From assembly GCA_937892395.1 (NCBI GenBank), contig CALAGJ010000136.1, positions 1 through 43,256 of the forward strand: a stretch of 43,256 nucleotides of DNA. The letters run 5' to 3'. The notes under the pieces were generated by a model. That model had not been told where the DNA came from, searched no databases, and worked only from the letters and a program-made list of their open reading frames with translations. The position numbers and the translations under genes were made by a program. This DNA comes from an uncultured Parafilimonas sp. GTDB taxonomy: Bacteria; Bacteroidota; Bacteroidia; Chitinophagales; Chitinophagaceae. Positions within the stretch are counted from its first letter, which is position 1. Each line of letters begins with the position of its first letter. Positions 33,562 through 41,871 of this stretch are shown here, one piece after another.

Positions 33562-34914
33562 ATGAAACAAAAATCAGCTTACATGCTCCTTTTAGCTGGA
33601 GCTTGCATTACTATGCTCATTGTATTATTTGCTTACAAAAAGCAGCAGACTGCATCTGAAAACACAGAATATACTTTGCTGAACCGAGGTGCTGCATTTT
33701 CAGATACAGCTGAATGGAATTTTATGAAAGAGAAAGTGTATAATTATATGAATACACTATCACTCAATCAAACCGATTTAAAGGCGCTTACAGGATTGGC
33801 AGGTGTATATGTACAAGAAGGAAGGATAACAGGAAACTATGCCTACTATGACAAAGCTGCCATGCACTATGTAAACAAAGCCCTACAAGTGGATAGCAAT
33901 TATTTTGATGCACTCACAATTTCATCTTTACTCTGGCTGAATCAACACCATTTTCAGCAAGGATTGGATGTGGCAAAAAAATTGGTGAGCATCAATCCAT
34001 ATAATGCTTTTGTATATGGACTACTTACTGATGGCAATGTAGAAATGGGATATTATGACAGTGCATTAACCAGTGCTCAAAAGATGATGGATATAAGACC
34101 AGACATTCGTTCTTATAGTAGAGTTAGTTATTTAAGAGAATTATATGGCGATGTAGAAGGAGCAATAGAATCTATGCAAATGGCCATAGAATCTGGTGTG
34201 CCTGGTGATGAAAATACTAGCTGGTGCAGGGTACAGTTAGGTAATCTATTGACATATATGGGCGATACAGCTGCTGCAAATATTCAATTTAATAATGCAT
34301 TGTACCAGCGTCCGGGTTATGCATTTGCACTGGCCGGGTTGGCAAAAATATTTTATATGCAGGGCAATTGGAAAGCGGCAGATGCCTATTATAAAAAAGC
34401 CATTGCAGCACATCCTGACAATTCTTTTAAAGAGGCTTTGGCAGATGTATATATGCAAACCGGAAAAAAGCAAGAAGCAGATGCTTTACTAAAAGAAGTG
34501 GTACAAAATTTAAGTAGCACTACAATCAGTGATGATGTGAAAACCTCTGGTCATGGACACTATGCAGATAAAGAACTTGCTTATGCATTTCTTTTGATGA
34601 ATGATAACGACAAAGCAAAAGAGCACGCCATAAAGGAGTTTAACAGAAGACCGCTAAATGGCGATGTGTGTGAAATGATGGCATGGGTTAGTTTCAAAAA
34701 TAATGACATGAAAACTGCGTTGAAAAATTTGCCAATAGCACTAAAAACAGGTTCAAAAAATCCTATATTGATGGCACATGCAGGCATTATTTATGCAAGT
34801 GCAAAAAAAAATGAACAATCAACAGAATACCTCTCAATGGCAATGAAGCAAATACAATTGCTACCATACGACTTACAGATTGAAGTAAAAAAACTTGCAT
34901 CTGTCACACAATAA
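33562..34914 (+). CDS. TPR-repeat protein with N-terminal membrane anchor
   Basis: A 450-residue protein with an N-terminal hydrophobic segment (YMLLLAGACITMLIVLFAY, residues 7-25) and then helical TPR units through to the end, for example ALAGLAKIFYMQGNWKAADAYYKKAIAAHP and FVYGLLTDGNVEMGYYDSALTSAQKMMDIRP. The segment AGAC is a poor lipobox, so a membrane anchor or uncleaved signal is more likely. A histidine-rich stretch (TSGHGHYADKE) sits near residue 335. It is followed after 21 bases by the HupE/UreJ-like gene, and the two look like one operon. It is probably a scaffold facing the periplasm. Confidence 0.88.
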   Translation: MKQKSAYMLLLAGACITMLIVLFAYKKQQTASENTEYTLLNRGAAFSDTAEWNFMKEKVYNYMNTLSLNQTDLKALTGLAGVYVQEGRITGNYAYYDKAAMHYVNKALQVDSNYFDALTISSLLWLNQHHFQQGLDVAKKLVSINPYNAFVYGLLTDGNVEMGYYDSALTSAQKMMDIRPDIRSYSRVSYLRELYGDVEGAIESMQMAIESGVPGDENTSWCRVQLGNLLTYMGDTAAANIQFNNALYQRPGYAFALAGLAKIFYMQGNWKAADAYYKKAIAAHPDNSFKEALADVYMQTGKKQEADALLKEVVQNLSSTTISDDVKTSGHGHYADKELAYAFLLMNDNDKAKEHAIKEFNRRPLNGDVCEMMAWVSFKNNDMKTALKNLPIALKTGSKNPILMAHAGIIYASAKKNEQSTEYLSMAMKQIQLLPYDLQIEVKKLASVTQ

Positions 34915-34935
34915 TTAACAATAGATAACTGTAAA

Positions 34936-35586
34936 ATGAAAAAAGCGATTAGCATTTTTTTATTGGCATTGCTATGCCTCAATGCCGCTGCACATCCTGT
35001 TGTCAATTATGCCTTAGCGGGTGAAGGCATTGCAAACGTAGCTTTGTATTATTTTAAATTGGGTGTAATGCATATTATTCCCGCAGGGTTGGATCATATT
35101 CTTTTTATAGTAAGTCTTTGTCTTCTTTCCACAAATGTGAAAACGATTGTATGGCAGGCTACTGCTTTTACTTTGGCACATACAGTAACACTTGCGCTGA
35201 GTATGAAAAGCATCATTGTGGCACCGAGCAATATTGTAGAGCCTATCATAGCATTGTCCATTGTATTTGTAGCTATTGAAAACATCATCCTACAAGAATT
35301 AAAGCCCTGGAGAATCATTATTGTCTTTCTTTTTGGGCTCATTCATGGAATGGGCTTTGCCAGTGTTTTGAATGAAATTGGCATACCTCCGGATAGGTTT
35401 GTATCTTCCGTTTTATTTTTTAATCTTGGAGTGGAGGCAGGTCAATTGAGTATTATTCTAACTGTATTTGGTTGTATTATTTATCCCATCGGGAAAAGTA
35501 AAGAATACAGAAAATACTTTGTTTACCCCATATCTACCATCATAGCATTAGTAGCTACTTGGTGGACGATTGAAAGATTAATGTAA
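34936..35586 (+). CDS. HupE/UreJ-family membrane protein
   Basis: A 216-residue protein with signal peptide MKKAISIFLLALLCLNAAAHP and about six membrane helices. It shows the histidine-rich helix motifs of the HupE/UreJ_2 family: MHIIPAGLDHILFI, FTLAHTVTLALS, EPIIALSIVF, LIHGMGFA and NLGVEAGQLS. Characterised HupE and UreJ relatives handle nickel, but this family is wide and many members are not near nickel enzymes. No hydrogenase or urease gene is in the window. The upstream neighbour is the TPR protein, 21 bases away. A metal-transport role is only inferred from the histidines. Confidence 0.88.
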   Translation: MKKAISIFLLALLCLNAAAHPVVNYALAGEGIANVALYYFKLGVMHIIPAGLDHILFIVSLCLLSTNVKTIVWQATAFTLAHTVTLALSMKSIIVAPSNIVEPIIALSIVFVAIENIILQELKPWRIIIVFLFGLIHGMGFASVLNEIGIPPDRFVSSVLFFNLGVEAGQLSIILTVFGCIIYPIGKSKEYRKYFVYPISTIIALVATWWTIERLM

Positions 35587-35644
35587 TACATTTCCTTTTG
35601 TTGATTTCCTGAGTTGATATAGGCCTGTATGCTCCCATAGAGGC

Positions 35645-35678
35645 AAAAAAAATCCCGGTTTAATCCGGGATTTTTTTT
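35645..35678. terminator. Bidirectional terminator between HupE-like and TPR genes
   Basis: AATCCCGG pairs with CCGGGATT around TTTAAT, with A- and T-runs on either side. It separates convergent transcription units. Confidence 0.88.
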
Positions 35679-35692
35679 GTAAATATATTTGT

Positions 35693-37348
35693 TTATTTAC
35701 CACCACTTCTATTGTTTGCTTTCATTAATTGAGCTTTTGTATCTTCTGCAAATTTTCTTTCTTCACTTGCAGCATCAGGGTATAAACCAATCATCTGATC
35801 GGTAACTGATATTGCTTTATCCATTTGCTTGGAATATTGTGCAAAATAAATCAACTGATAGTAATAGTTATTGTAAATGGTCTTTCTATTCTTTTCCAAA
35901 TCTTTCATTAGAATAGTATTGTATGCATTGATGGGTTCAATGGCCAGACCTTTGGAAGTATCTACATCCAAACCTTTTGCAGCACTCACATTAAAACTAT
36001 AGCCCTGTGTTTGCTCAGGATATTTAGAGATATATTCTTTTGATACACTGTCTAACATCGTATAATTTTTTGCATTGCGTGAAGCGCTACAAATTTTAAA
36101 ATAATCAGATGCACTGCTGCTTCCTTTTATAGCTGGTATTTTAATGAGCGTATTGAGTTGTTCTCCATACATTTTTGATTTTTCATATATACCAGCTATG
36201 GTAGCCAGGTATTGTAGCTTATTCTCTTTTACAGAATCAGCATCCATTGCTTTGTATAAATATTCTGCTGCCTGCATTTCGCTACCGGGAAATTTTGCTA
36301 ACAACTTTCCAGCAAATTCATATTGACCTGGTTCAATTTTTTCCTTTGGCATTGCAGCAAAGAACTGATCTACATTTTCTTTTGCCTTAATGCTATCGCC
36401 CAAGCGGTCATAGTTAAAAGCATATAGAATTTTTATACGTGGATCATTGCCACAGTTTCCTGTTTCCATAGCTTTAGCTCTTTCAATAGATTCCTGATTT
36501 TTTCCGGAACGAAACAGATAATCGGCTACAAAAAAATCTACATTACAATCGGCATCAGCATTGGCCACATATTGATCTAAATATCTTTTTGCTTCATTTA
36601 CATCTCTATTTTGATAGTAAAGAAAATAAGCCAAATATGCAGGAGCAAATTTTGGATCAGCTGCAAGTGCTTTCTCATATTGATCAGTCATTGACTCTTT
36701 ATTATTTTGAGCCTGATACACACGACCCATTCTATAATATGCTTTTGCATACTGAGGATTCCTTCTTGTAGCATCGGTAAATGCTTCAACAGCTTGACCA
36801 CCAAAGTCGCTACCCATTTTTAAATAACATAGACCCAGGTTGATATCAATATCCGGATTTTTTGAATCTAAAGCAGCAGCCCTTTTCAAGACTTCGGATC
36901 CATATACAGCATCACCTTGCAAACTATTACCATCTGCATTTGCACGTCCTACTGCATTTAGAATTTCAGGATTTTCTGCTCCTTTTTTTCCTTTTGTAGA
37001 TGTAATGGCTTGTTCAAATTGCTGACGTGCTGCGTTTTTATCTCCACCGGTAAGTAATTCTACATGACCCATACCAACCCATATCATAGCTTGGTTCATT
37101 CCACCTTGCAAAGCTTTCTGATACAAATCTTTTGCTGCATCAATCTTATCTTGTTTGATATAGGCCTGACCGAGCCAATATGTAGCATTTACATCGTTGG
37201 GGTTTGCAGCTACTACTTTTTTAAGCAGTTCGGCTGCACTATTAAACTTTTCATAATAAATAAAATTAATCCCATCTTGTGTGCTTTGAGCCCAAGTGGA
37301 AATACTTACACCAAAGGCAAGCACCGCAGATACCAATTGTTTTTTCAT
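35693..37348 (-). CDS. Exported TPR-repeat protein, last gene of the tonB cluster
   Basis: From the ATG at 37348 the protein is 551 residues with signal peptide MKKQLVSAVLAFGVSISTWAQ. The open frame extends a further 44 codons upstream from a TTG, but those lie ahead of the signal peptide and are rejected. The whole mature chain is TPR-like (ATYWLGQAYIKQDKIDAAKDLYQKAL; KAYYRMGRVYQAQNNKESMTDQYEKAL), about ten or more repeats. It ends in KANNRSGGK. It lies 137 bases after the PstS-like gene on the same strand. A periplasmic scaffold is likely, perhaps for the TonB-linked complex encoded upstream. Confidence 0.9.
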   Translation of the reverse strand: MKKQLVSAVLAFGVSISTWAQSTQDGINFIYYEKFNSAAELLKKVVAANPNDVNATYWLGQAYIKQDKIDAAKDLYQKALQGGMNQAMIWVGMGHVELLTGGDKNAARQQFEQAITSTKGKKGAENPEILNAVGRANADGNSLQGDAVYGSEVLKRAAALDSKNPDIDINLGLCYLKMGSDFGGQAVEAFTDATRRNPQYAKAYYRMGRVYQAQNNKESMTDQYEKALAADPKFAPAYLAYFLYYQNRDVNEAKRYLDQYVANADADCNVDFFVADYLFRSGKNQESIERAKAMETGNCGNDPRIKILYAFNYDRLGDSIKAKENVDQFFAAMPKEKIEPGQYEFAGKLLAKFPGSEMQAAEYLYKAMDADSVKENKLQYLATIAGIYEKSKMYGEQLNTLIKIPAIKGSSSASDYFKICSASRNAKNYTMLDSVSKEYISKYPEQTQGYSFNVSAAKGLDVDTSKGLAIEPINAYNTILMKDLEKNRKTIYNNYYYQLIYFAQYSKQMDKAISVTDQMIGLYPDAASEERKFAEDTKAQLMKANNRSGGK

Positions 37349-37485
37349 TGTACTAAAATTCATTTTTTGTGTATAGAAAGATTTTAATTTTTTGATAGGC
37401 ATTGATAAGCTTTTGACTTCATCAATATCTTTTGTTGGATACATGTATTTGTTTAATTGCATTTTCAGTTTAATTATCAATTTTT

Positions 37486-38409
37486 TCAGTTTTCATCAAT
37501 TAAAGTCTTCCTTATGCCAAAACCAATTTTTGCTGGCGCCAGATTACTTCTTCTAAAAATCAACTGTCCTCTTTCAAGACTCAGAAAATTTGTAAATCCT
37601 GTGCCAAGTCCAGTTGCATTTTCTTTTAGTATAAAATACAAAGGACGTACCAAAGGATATTGACCATACGTGATAGCTATCTGAGATGCCTTTGCATACG
37701 TGCCACTATCACAACATTTGCATTCTACAAAAGCCAATTTTATCCTTTTGGCAAGTGCTTTTTGCGCAGGTATTTGACTATTGCCAACCCATGAAGAGCC
37801 AACAAAACCAATAGCTCCAGCGTTTGAAGCTATATAATCCAAGACCCCTTGACTACCTGCTGCCGCCTCTGTATTTTTTCCGAATCCTTTACCATTTGTT
37901 AAAGAATCAAAAATATAGCTAACGGCACTGGTGGCACTTCGTCCATCCATCACCACTTTCATAGAACTGTCCTTGCCGAGCACTAAATCTGAAAGCTTCT
38001 TCAAAGAATAAATACTATCTTTTTCCTCCATATTTATGATAGCAGCTATGGCATCATAAGCGACAATATCAAACTGTGGTTTGTATGAAAGATAGTTAGT
38101 AAAAGATTCAATTTCAGCTTCTGATAATCCTCTTGACACAATTACTAAGCGAACACTATCTTGCTGCAAATCCCTCAAACATTCTGCTTCAGGTTTATAA
38201 TACGCTTTTATTTCCGTGCCTGGAAATGAAGCTTGATAAACTTTTATCTGCTCAGCAATTACAGGTTTAAAACTTTCATCTACGCTTATAATTATTCGGC
38301 CACTGCGTGGCGAATCATACTGAGCAACTTTATCTTTCGGTTCTCCACATGCGATTGCAAAAGAGAGTAAAAAGAAAGCAAAAACAAATTTCAAAGAGTG
38401 CTGTTGCAT
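37486..38409 (-). CDS. PstS-like substrate-binding lipoprotein
   Basis: From the ATG at 38409 the protein is 307 residues; the signal peptide ends in lipobox AIAC with Cys then GEPKDK. The mature protein has the PBP-II fold pattern of the phosphate-binding PstS family: GRIIISVDESFKPV at the start, RLVIVSRGLSEAE, VMDGRSATSAVSYIFDSL, and the C-terminal YPLVRPLYFILKENATGLGTGF typical of PstS. No phosphate ABC permease genes are present, so it is unlikely to serve a simple Pst transporter. Its ATG overlaps the TAA of the small membrane protein by one base (TAATG), which indicates translational coupling. A cysteine pair CKCCDSG occurs late. Confidence 0.88.
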   Translation of the reverse strand: MQQHSLKFVFAFFLLSFAIACGEPKDKVAQYDSPRSGRIIISVDESFKPVIAEQIKVYQASFPGTEIKAYYKPEAECLRDLQQDSVRLVIVSRGLSEAEIESFTNYLSYKPQFDIVAYDAIAAIINMEEKDSIYSLKKLSDLVLGKDSSMKVVMDGRSATSAVSYIFDSLTNGKGFGKNTEAAAGSQGVLDYIASNAGAIGFVGSSWVGNSQIPAQKALAKRIKLAFVECKCCDSGTYAKASQIAITYGQYPLVRPLYFILKENATGLGTGFTNFLSLERGQLIFRRSNLAPAKIGFGIRKTLIDEN

Positions 38410-38636
38410 TAATAATCCTGTTTTATACCCCTGTATAAACGAAATCCGCCATACAATGCACAAAGTCCAGCAAACAGATATTGCATGGTTGTATCGATGG
38501 ATAAATCTAAACCCAGCTTATCTGCAAATAAAACTAAAGCACCAATACTTAATATGATAAGTGCCATAGTAAAATCTCTTACTTTACGAAGATTATCAAA
38601 TCCTTTTTTTTGATGTTGTCTAAAATCTTTTTCCAT
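38409..38636 (-). CDS. Small two-helix membrane protein between tonB and the PstS-like gene
   Basis: A 75-residue protein. The basic N-terminus MEKDFRQHQKKGFDNLRKVRDF is followed by two hydrophobic helices (TMALIILSIGALVLFADKL and TMQYLFAGLCALYGGFRLY) and ends RGIKQDY. The basic ends should stay in the cytoplasm, giving a hairpin. Start lies 30 bases after tonB, and its TAA shares one base with the next ATG. It has no recognised family, but its place in the cluster and its tight coupling argue that it is real and works with TonB and the PstS-like protein. Confidence 0.82.
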   Translation of the reverse strand: MEKDFRQHQKKGFDNLRKVRDFTMALIILSIGALVLFADKLGLDLSIDTTMQYLFAGLCALYGGFRLYRGIKQDY

Positions 38637-38666
38637 TTTTTTATACGGGCAGGCAATATAGGTTTT

Positions 38667-39491
38667 TTAATATTCTGTGGCGGTGAATGTGATGGGTAAA
38701 ACAAAATACACTGCTACAGGATGTCCATTTTGTAAACCAGGTTTCCACTCCGGCATTTTAGCAATCGTTTTAAGTACAGATTCTTTTAATTCTGATGGAC
38801 CATCAGTGAGCAATTCTACTTGTTCAATTTTACCCGTTTTCCCTATTACAAATTTAGCCTTGATGATTACGGTTTCTCCTGCTTGCAAATTGTCGGGCTT
38901 TATAAGATACCGTTCCATAAATCGTTTTAATGCGGCAACGCCTCCTGGATAAGCAGGCATTACTTCTGCAATGTTTAATACTGATGGCGCTACTTCTATT
39001 TCAGGTGCAGCATTTTCAACAACAACTGCTTTATTTCCAGTGCCAGCATTTGGTTGCGCAATATCAATAGGTGCCTCTGGATCTCCATCAATAGTTTCAT
39101 TACTAATACTTGCATGTTCCAACACATCATTATCAACAATATTCTGCTGTACATTATCTGGCACGATTTGTACATGATCAAAATCAATAGTATTTGCCAG
39201 CGGTGTAGATATTGGTTTTTCTACAGGCACATGCTCCGGCTTGTCCGGTTCAAATATTACTGTGGTAACATGTGGATCATCAGGAATGAGAGCAAATATT
39301 TGTCCTTTATTTTTTTCTGTTCTAATCTGTAGCAATAAAAAAAATAAAATGCTCAGAGCTGTTGTAATAGCAATTGCTTTGAGCAAATGATTGATGTAGT
39401 TTCTTCTTAAGGAATAAGCACCATAATATTTGTTTCTGTTTTCAAAAAGAATATCAAGCAGATCGCTCTGCAAAATTTTTTCGGGCATCAT
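38667..39491 (-). CDS. TonB-family energy transducer
   Basis: A 274-residue protein. A cytoplasmic N-terminus (SDLLDILFENRNKYYGAYSLRRNYINHL) precedes one transmembrane helix (about residues 37-56), a Pro- and acid-rich periplasmic linker (about 70-165), and a C-terminal TonB domain (MPAYPGGVAALKRFMERYL ... VIGKTGKIEQVELL ... MPEWKPGLQNGHPVAVYFVLPITF). The NKxYGAYxLRR N-terminus and the YPGG and PxWxPGxxNGxPVxVxFxLP motifs are typical of Bacteroidota TonB. It would transmit proton-motive energy to outer-membrane receptors via an ExbB/ExbD motor, but neither is next to it. Two start codons in tandem (ATGATG) are possible. Confidence 0.93.
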   Translation of the reverse strand: MMPEKILQSDLLDILFENRNKYYGAYSLRRNYINHLLKAIAITTALSILFFLLLQIRTEKNKGQIFALIPDDPHVTTVIFEPDKPEHVPVEKPISTPLANTIDFDHVQIVPDNVQQNIVDNDVLEHASISNETIDGDPEAPIDIAQPNAGTGNKAVVVENAAPEIEVAPSVLNIAEVMPAYPGGVAALKRFMERYLIKPDNLQAGETVIIKAKFVIGKTGKIEQVELLTDGPSELKESVLKTIAKMPEWKPGLQNGHPVAVYFVLPITFTATEY

Positions 39492-39525
39492 AATCTTAAT
39501 ATTTGTTTTTAAAAGTGAGTAAAAA

Positions 39526-39537
39526 CAAAGCGCTTTG
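39526..39537. promoter_or_regulatory. Perfect 12-base palindrome upstream of tonB
   Basis: CAAAGCGCTTTG is a perfect palindrome 34 bases before the tonB start. Its right half (GCGCTTTG on the minus strand) resembles a -7 element with the TA replaced, so a regulator bound here could block the promoter. It may also be chance. Confidence 0.3.
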
Positions 39538-39622
39538 CATCAGCTATGATACAACGATGTCAGTATTCCATAAACAGAATGAAAAACAATATTAAACAGT
39601 AGGAGGAAAAATACAAAAAATT

Positions 39623-40420
39623 TTATGCAATAACGCCTGCTGTAAGTAATGCAAGCATAACAATACCCAGTACAATTCTATACCAGCCAAAAAGTTTGAA
39701 ACCATGCTTTTGTAAATGATTGATTAAAAACTTTACCGCAATCATAGCTACTATAAATGAAACCATTGCTCCAATGCCTAAGGTCATCATATTATCAGCA
39801 TTGATTACTTCAGGATGCTCTGTATATGTATCTAAAAAACTCTTGGCAGAAGCTGCACACATAGTAGGAACAGCAAGGAAAAATGAAAACTCCGCTGCCA
39901 GATTGCGTGTCAGCTTTTGACTCATTCCACCTATTATGGTAGCTGCACTTCTACTCAATCCTGGAAAGATAACTGCAAGCACCTGAACGCATCCAATGAT
40001 GAAAGCTTTGGACATACTAATTTGTCGCTCCTCAGTAACAGTTTGTTGTTTAAAAAAATTATCAACAAACAATAGAATAACTCCGCCACCAATCATTACA
40101 CAGGATATGAATATAAGGTTGTCTAAAGCCGCATCAATAGTATCTTTTAGAAGGTAGCCAATGAGTAAAGCTGGCACTACAGCAATTAAAAGTTTTATAT
40201 AGAATTGTATGTTTTTAAAATCGAAAAATTTTCTCCAATACAGCACAACTACCGATAATATGGCGGCCAATTGTATCACCACTTCAAACATATCTGTAAA
40301 TGGACTATCCGCAACTCCGAGAAAGGGGTTTGCAAATTTCATGTGGGCCGTACTACTTATTGGTAAAAATTCTGTTATGCCTTCAATGATGGCAATAATT
40401 ATACTCTGAATTGTATTCAT
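39623..40420 (-). CDS. uppP: Undecaprenyl-diphosphatase
   Basis: A 265-residue inner membrane enzyme that dephosphorylates undecaprenyl pyrophosphate so the lipid carrier can be reused in peptidoglycan and envelope glycan synthesis. The active-site segments are visible: EGITEFLPISSTAH at residues 13-26 (the ExxxE motif and the SSTAH stretch) and FPGLSRSAATI for the second repeat. About eight helices; length equals that of E. coli BacA/UppP (about 270). It follows the DUF3098 gene on the same strand after 33 bases, a gene order commonly seen in Bacteroidota. Confidence 0.96.
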   Translation of the reverse strand: MNTIQSIIIAIIEGITEFLPISSTAHMKFANPFLGVADSPFTDMFEVVIQLAAILSVVVLYWRKFFDFKNIQFYIKLLIAVVPALLIGYLLKDTIDAALDNLIFISCVMIGGGVILLFVDNFFKQQTVTEERQISMSKAFIIGCVQVLAVIFPGLSRSAATIIGGMSQKLTRNLAAEFSFFLAVPTMCAASAKSFLDTYTEHPEVINADNMMTLGIGAMVSFIVAMIAVKFLINHLQKHGFKLFGWYRIVLGIVMLALLTAGVIA

Positions 40421-40453
40421 AAAAAAGTAATATAGAAATAAAACATTAAAAAA

Positions 40454-40708
40454 TTAAGCCTTTGTTTTTGGCTTTTTTAGAATGGCATATACTTCTATGA
40501 GTAAGCCTGCAATTATTAGTATGGGAGCAATTGTAATGCGGGTTGTGCTATATACTACATTATAATCAAACTCATTGGCATCAGTTGATTTACCTCCATT
40601 CATTAGGAAGAAACCCAATAAAATGACGGCTGCGCCAATCATCATCCAAAGTTTATTCTCTTTATGAAAAATGAAAGGAGTATCTTGTTTTTTTGACTGC
40701 TCTGCCAT
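40454..40708 (-). CDS. DUF3098 small membrane protein
   Basis: From the ATG at 40708 the protein is 84 residues (MAEQSKKQDTPFIFHKENKLWMM). Two membrane helices are evident: MIGAAVILLGFFLMNGG and IAPILIIAGLLIEVYAIL, separated by STDANEFDYNVVYSTTRIT. This is the DUF3098 pattern of Bacteroidota. The longer frame to 40750 would add 14 residues starting in the promoter region and is rejected. It precedes uppP, and in other Bacteroidota it sits between a cell-division ftsX-like gene and uppP, so a link to envelope growth is inferred. No ftsX is adjacent here. Confidence 0.88.
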   Translation of the reverse strand: MAEQSKKQDTPFIFHKENKLWMMIGAAVILLGFFLMNGGKSTDANEFDYNVVYSTTRITIAPILIIAGLLIEVYAILKKPKTKA

Positions 40709-40726
40709 AATTTTAATTTGAAGTAT

Positions 40727-40754
40727 GCAAAATAAGGGGAAATGATACAATCAA
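40727..40754 (-). promoter_or_regulatory. Putative promoter of DUF3098-uppP
   Basis: On the minus strand TTG (40754-40752), a 17-base spacer, then TATTTTG, one base shorter than the TAnnTTTG consensus. It lies about 20 bases before the ATG at 40708. Confidence 0.45.
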
Positions 40755-40813
40755 GAAGAAAATGAATGTAGTATTGGTGTAGGCTAAACTAAAACATTGC
40801 TTTTACACTTAAT

Positions 40814-41809
40814 TTATAAGCATCTGTATATGGCTGCACCTCCTGTATAACCAGCCCCCGCCGCTGTAATCAAAACTATACTTCCCTTTTTCATCCTGCC
40901 TCTTGAATAAGACTGATGTAATGTGATGGGAATAGTACCTGAAATGCAATTGCCCACTCTATCAATGGAAACCTCCATTTTATGTATAGGAATTCCCAAA
41001 ATATTTGCTGTTTTCTTCATGATATAATAATTGGATTGGTGTGGTACAAATAAATCAATATCGTTGATACGTATGCTGAGCTCATCACAAAGTTGGCTTG
41101 CTAAATTGGCCATGATGGAAGCTGTAAAATTTGCCATTTTTTTACCCTCCATATTGATTAATGTGCCATGCAAATCATTGTTGATTGTATCGATAGATGC
41201 AGGCATTGCACTGCCTCCTGCCGGAACGATGATATCTTCAAAACCACTGCCATCTGCCCATAATTTTATCCCCAAAAAACCTCCTGATGTATCTGTTTTT
41301 TCAAGCAATATGGCTCCTGCTCCATCACTGAAAATTGGTAAAAAGATTTTATCCGATTTACGAACATTCCTGCTTTTCATATCTGCCCCTATGAGCATTA
41401 CTTTGTTACATCCTGTGGCCACTAATCTCAAAGCATTATCTAATGCGTACATGAAACTACTACAACTTGCGGTTGTATCGCCCACCGGGCAATTAGCACC
41501 TATTAAATTTTGCACACGGCAGCTTGCTGCGGTATTGGTATAATCTGCAGTTTGGGTGCCAAGAATGATACGGCCAAGGTCTTTTGCGGCAACATTTGCA
41601 CATAGCAAAGCCTCTTTGGCAGCTTCTGCGGCCATCATACTTGTGGTTAGTGATGCTTCGCCAAAATGTCTATATTTAATACCTGTGATGGCAGCATGTT
41701 TTTCAGCATCAAAATCTAAATGATACAAAGCCTTTAGCTCCTCATTGCTGACTGCCTTGCCCGGAAGATATGCTCCATATCCTGATATCTTTACACCCCA
41801 ATTTTGCAT
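40814..41809 (-). CDS. Beta-ketoacyl-ACP synthase III-like enzyme
   Basis: From the ATG at 41809 the protein is 331 residues of the thiolase fold. The Cys-His-Asn triad of KAS III is present: Cys116 in TASCSSFMYALD, the histidine in VPHQSN, and the asparagine in VGNCISGTIPI. FabH would condense acetyl-CoA with malonyl-ACP to start fatty acid synthesis, but relatives also make other acyl products, and no fab genes are adjacent. A longer frame to 41842 adds 11 residues overlapping the dnaN terminator and is rejected. It lies downstream of dnaN, on the same strand but beyond a terminator. Confidence 0.9.
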   Translation of the reverse strand: MQNWGVKISGYGAYLPGKAVSNEELKALYHLDFDAEKHAAITGIKYRHFGEASLTTSMMAAEAAKEALLCANVAAKDLGRIILGTQTADYTNTAASCRVQNLIGANCPVGDTTASCSSFMYALDNALRLVATGCNKVMLIGADMKSRNVRKSDKIFLPIFSDGAGAILLEKTDTSGGFLGIKLWADGSGFEDIIVPAGGSAMPASIDTINNDLHGTLINMEGKKMANFTASIMANLASQLCDELSIRINDIDLFVPHQSNYYIMKKTANILGIPIHKMEVSIDRVGNCISGTIPITLHQSYSRGRMKKGSIVLITAAGAGYTGGAAIYRCL

Positions 41810-41827
41810 GTTTATTTTAAGTTGAAT

Positions 41828-41853
41828 AAAAAACCCCGCCATGCGGGGCTTTA
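41828..41853 (-). terminator. Terminator of dnaN
   Basis: On the minus strand AAGCCCCGC-ATG-GCGGGG followed by TTTTTTATT. It sits 19 bases beyond the dnaN stop. Confidence 0.88.
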
Positions 41854-41871
41854 TAACAACAATATCTCTAT

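Noticed and set aside
37349..37480. 44-codon N-terminal extension of the TPR protein
   Set aside because: It precedes a normal signal peptide and begins with TTG, so the ATG at 37348 is more likely the start.
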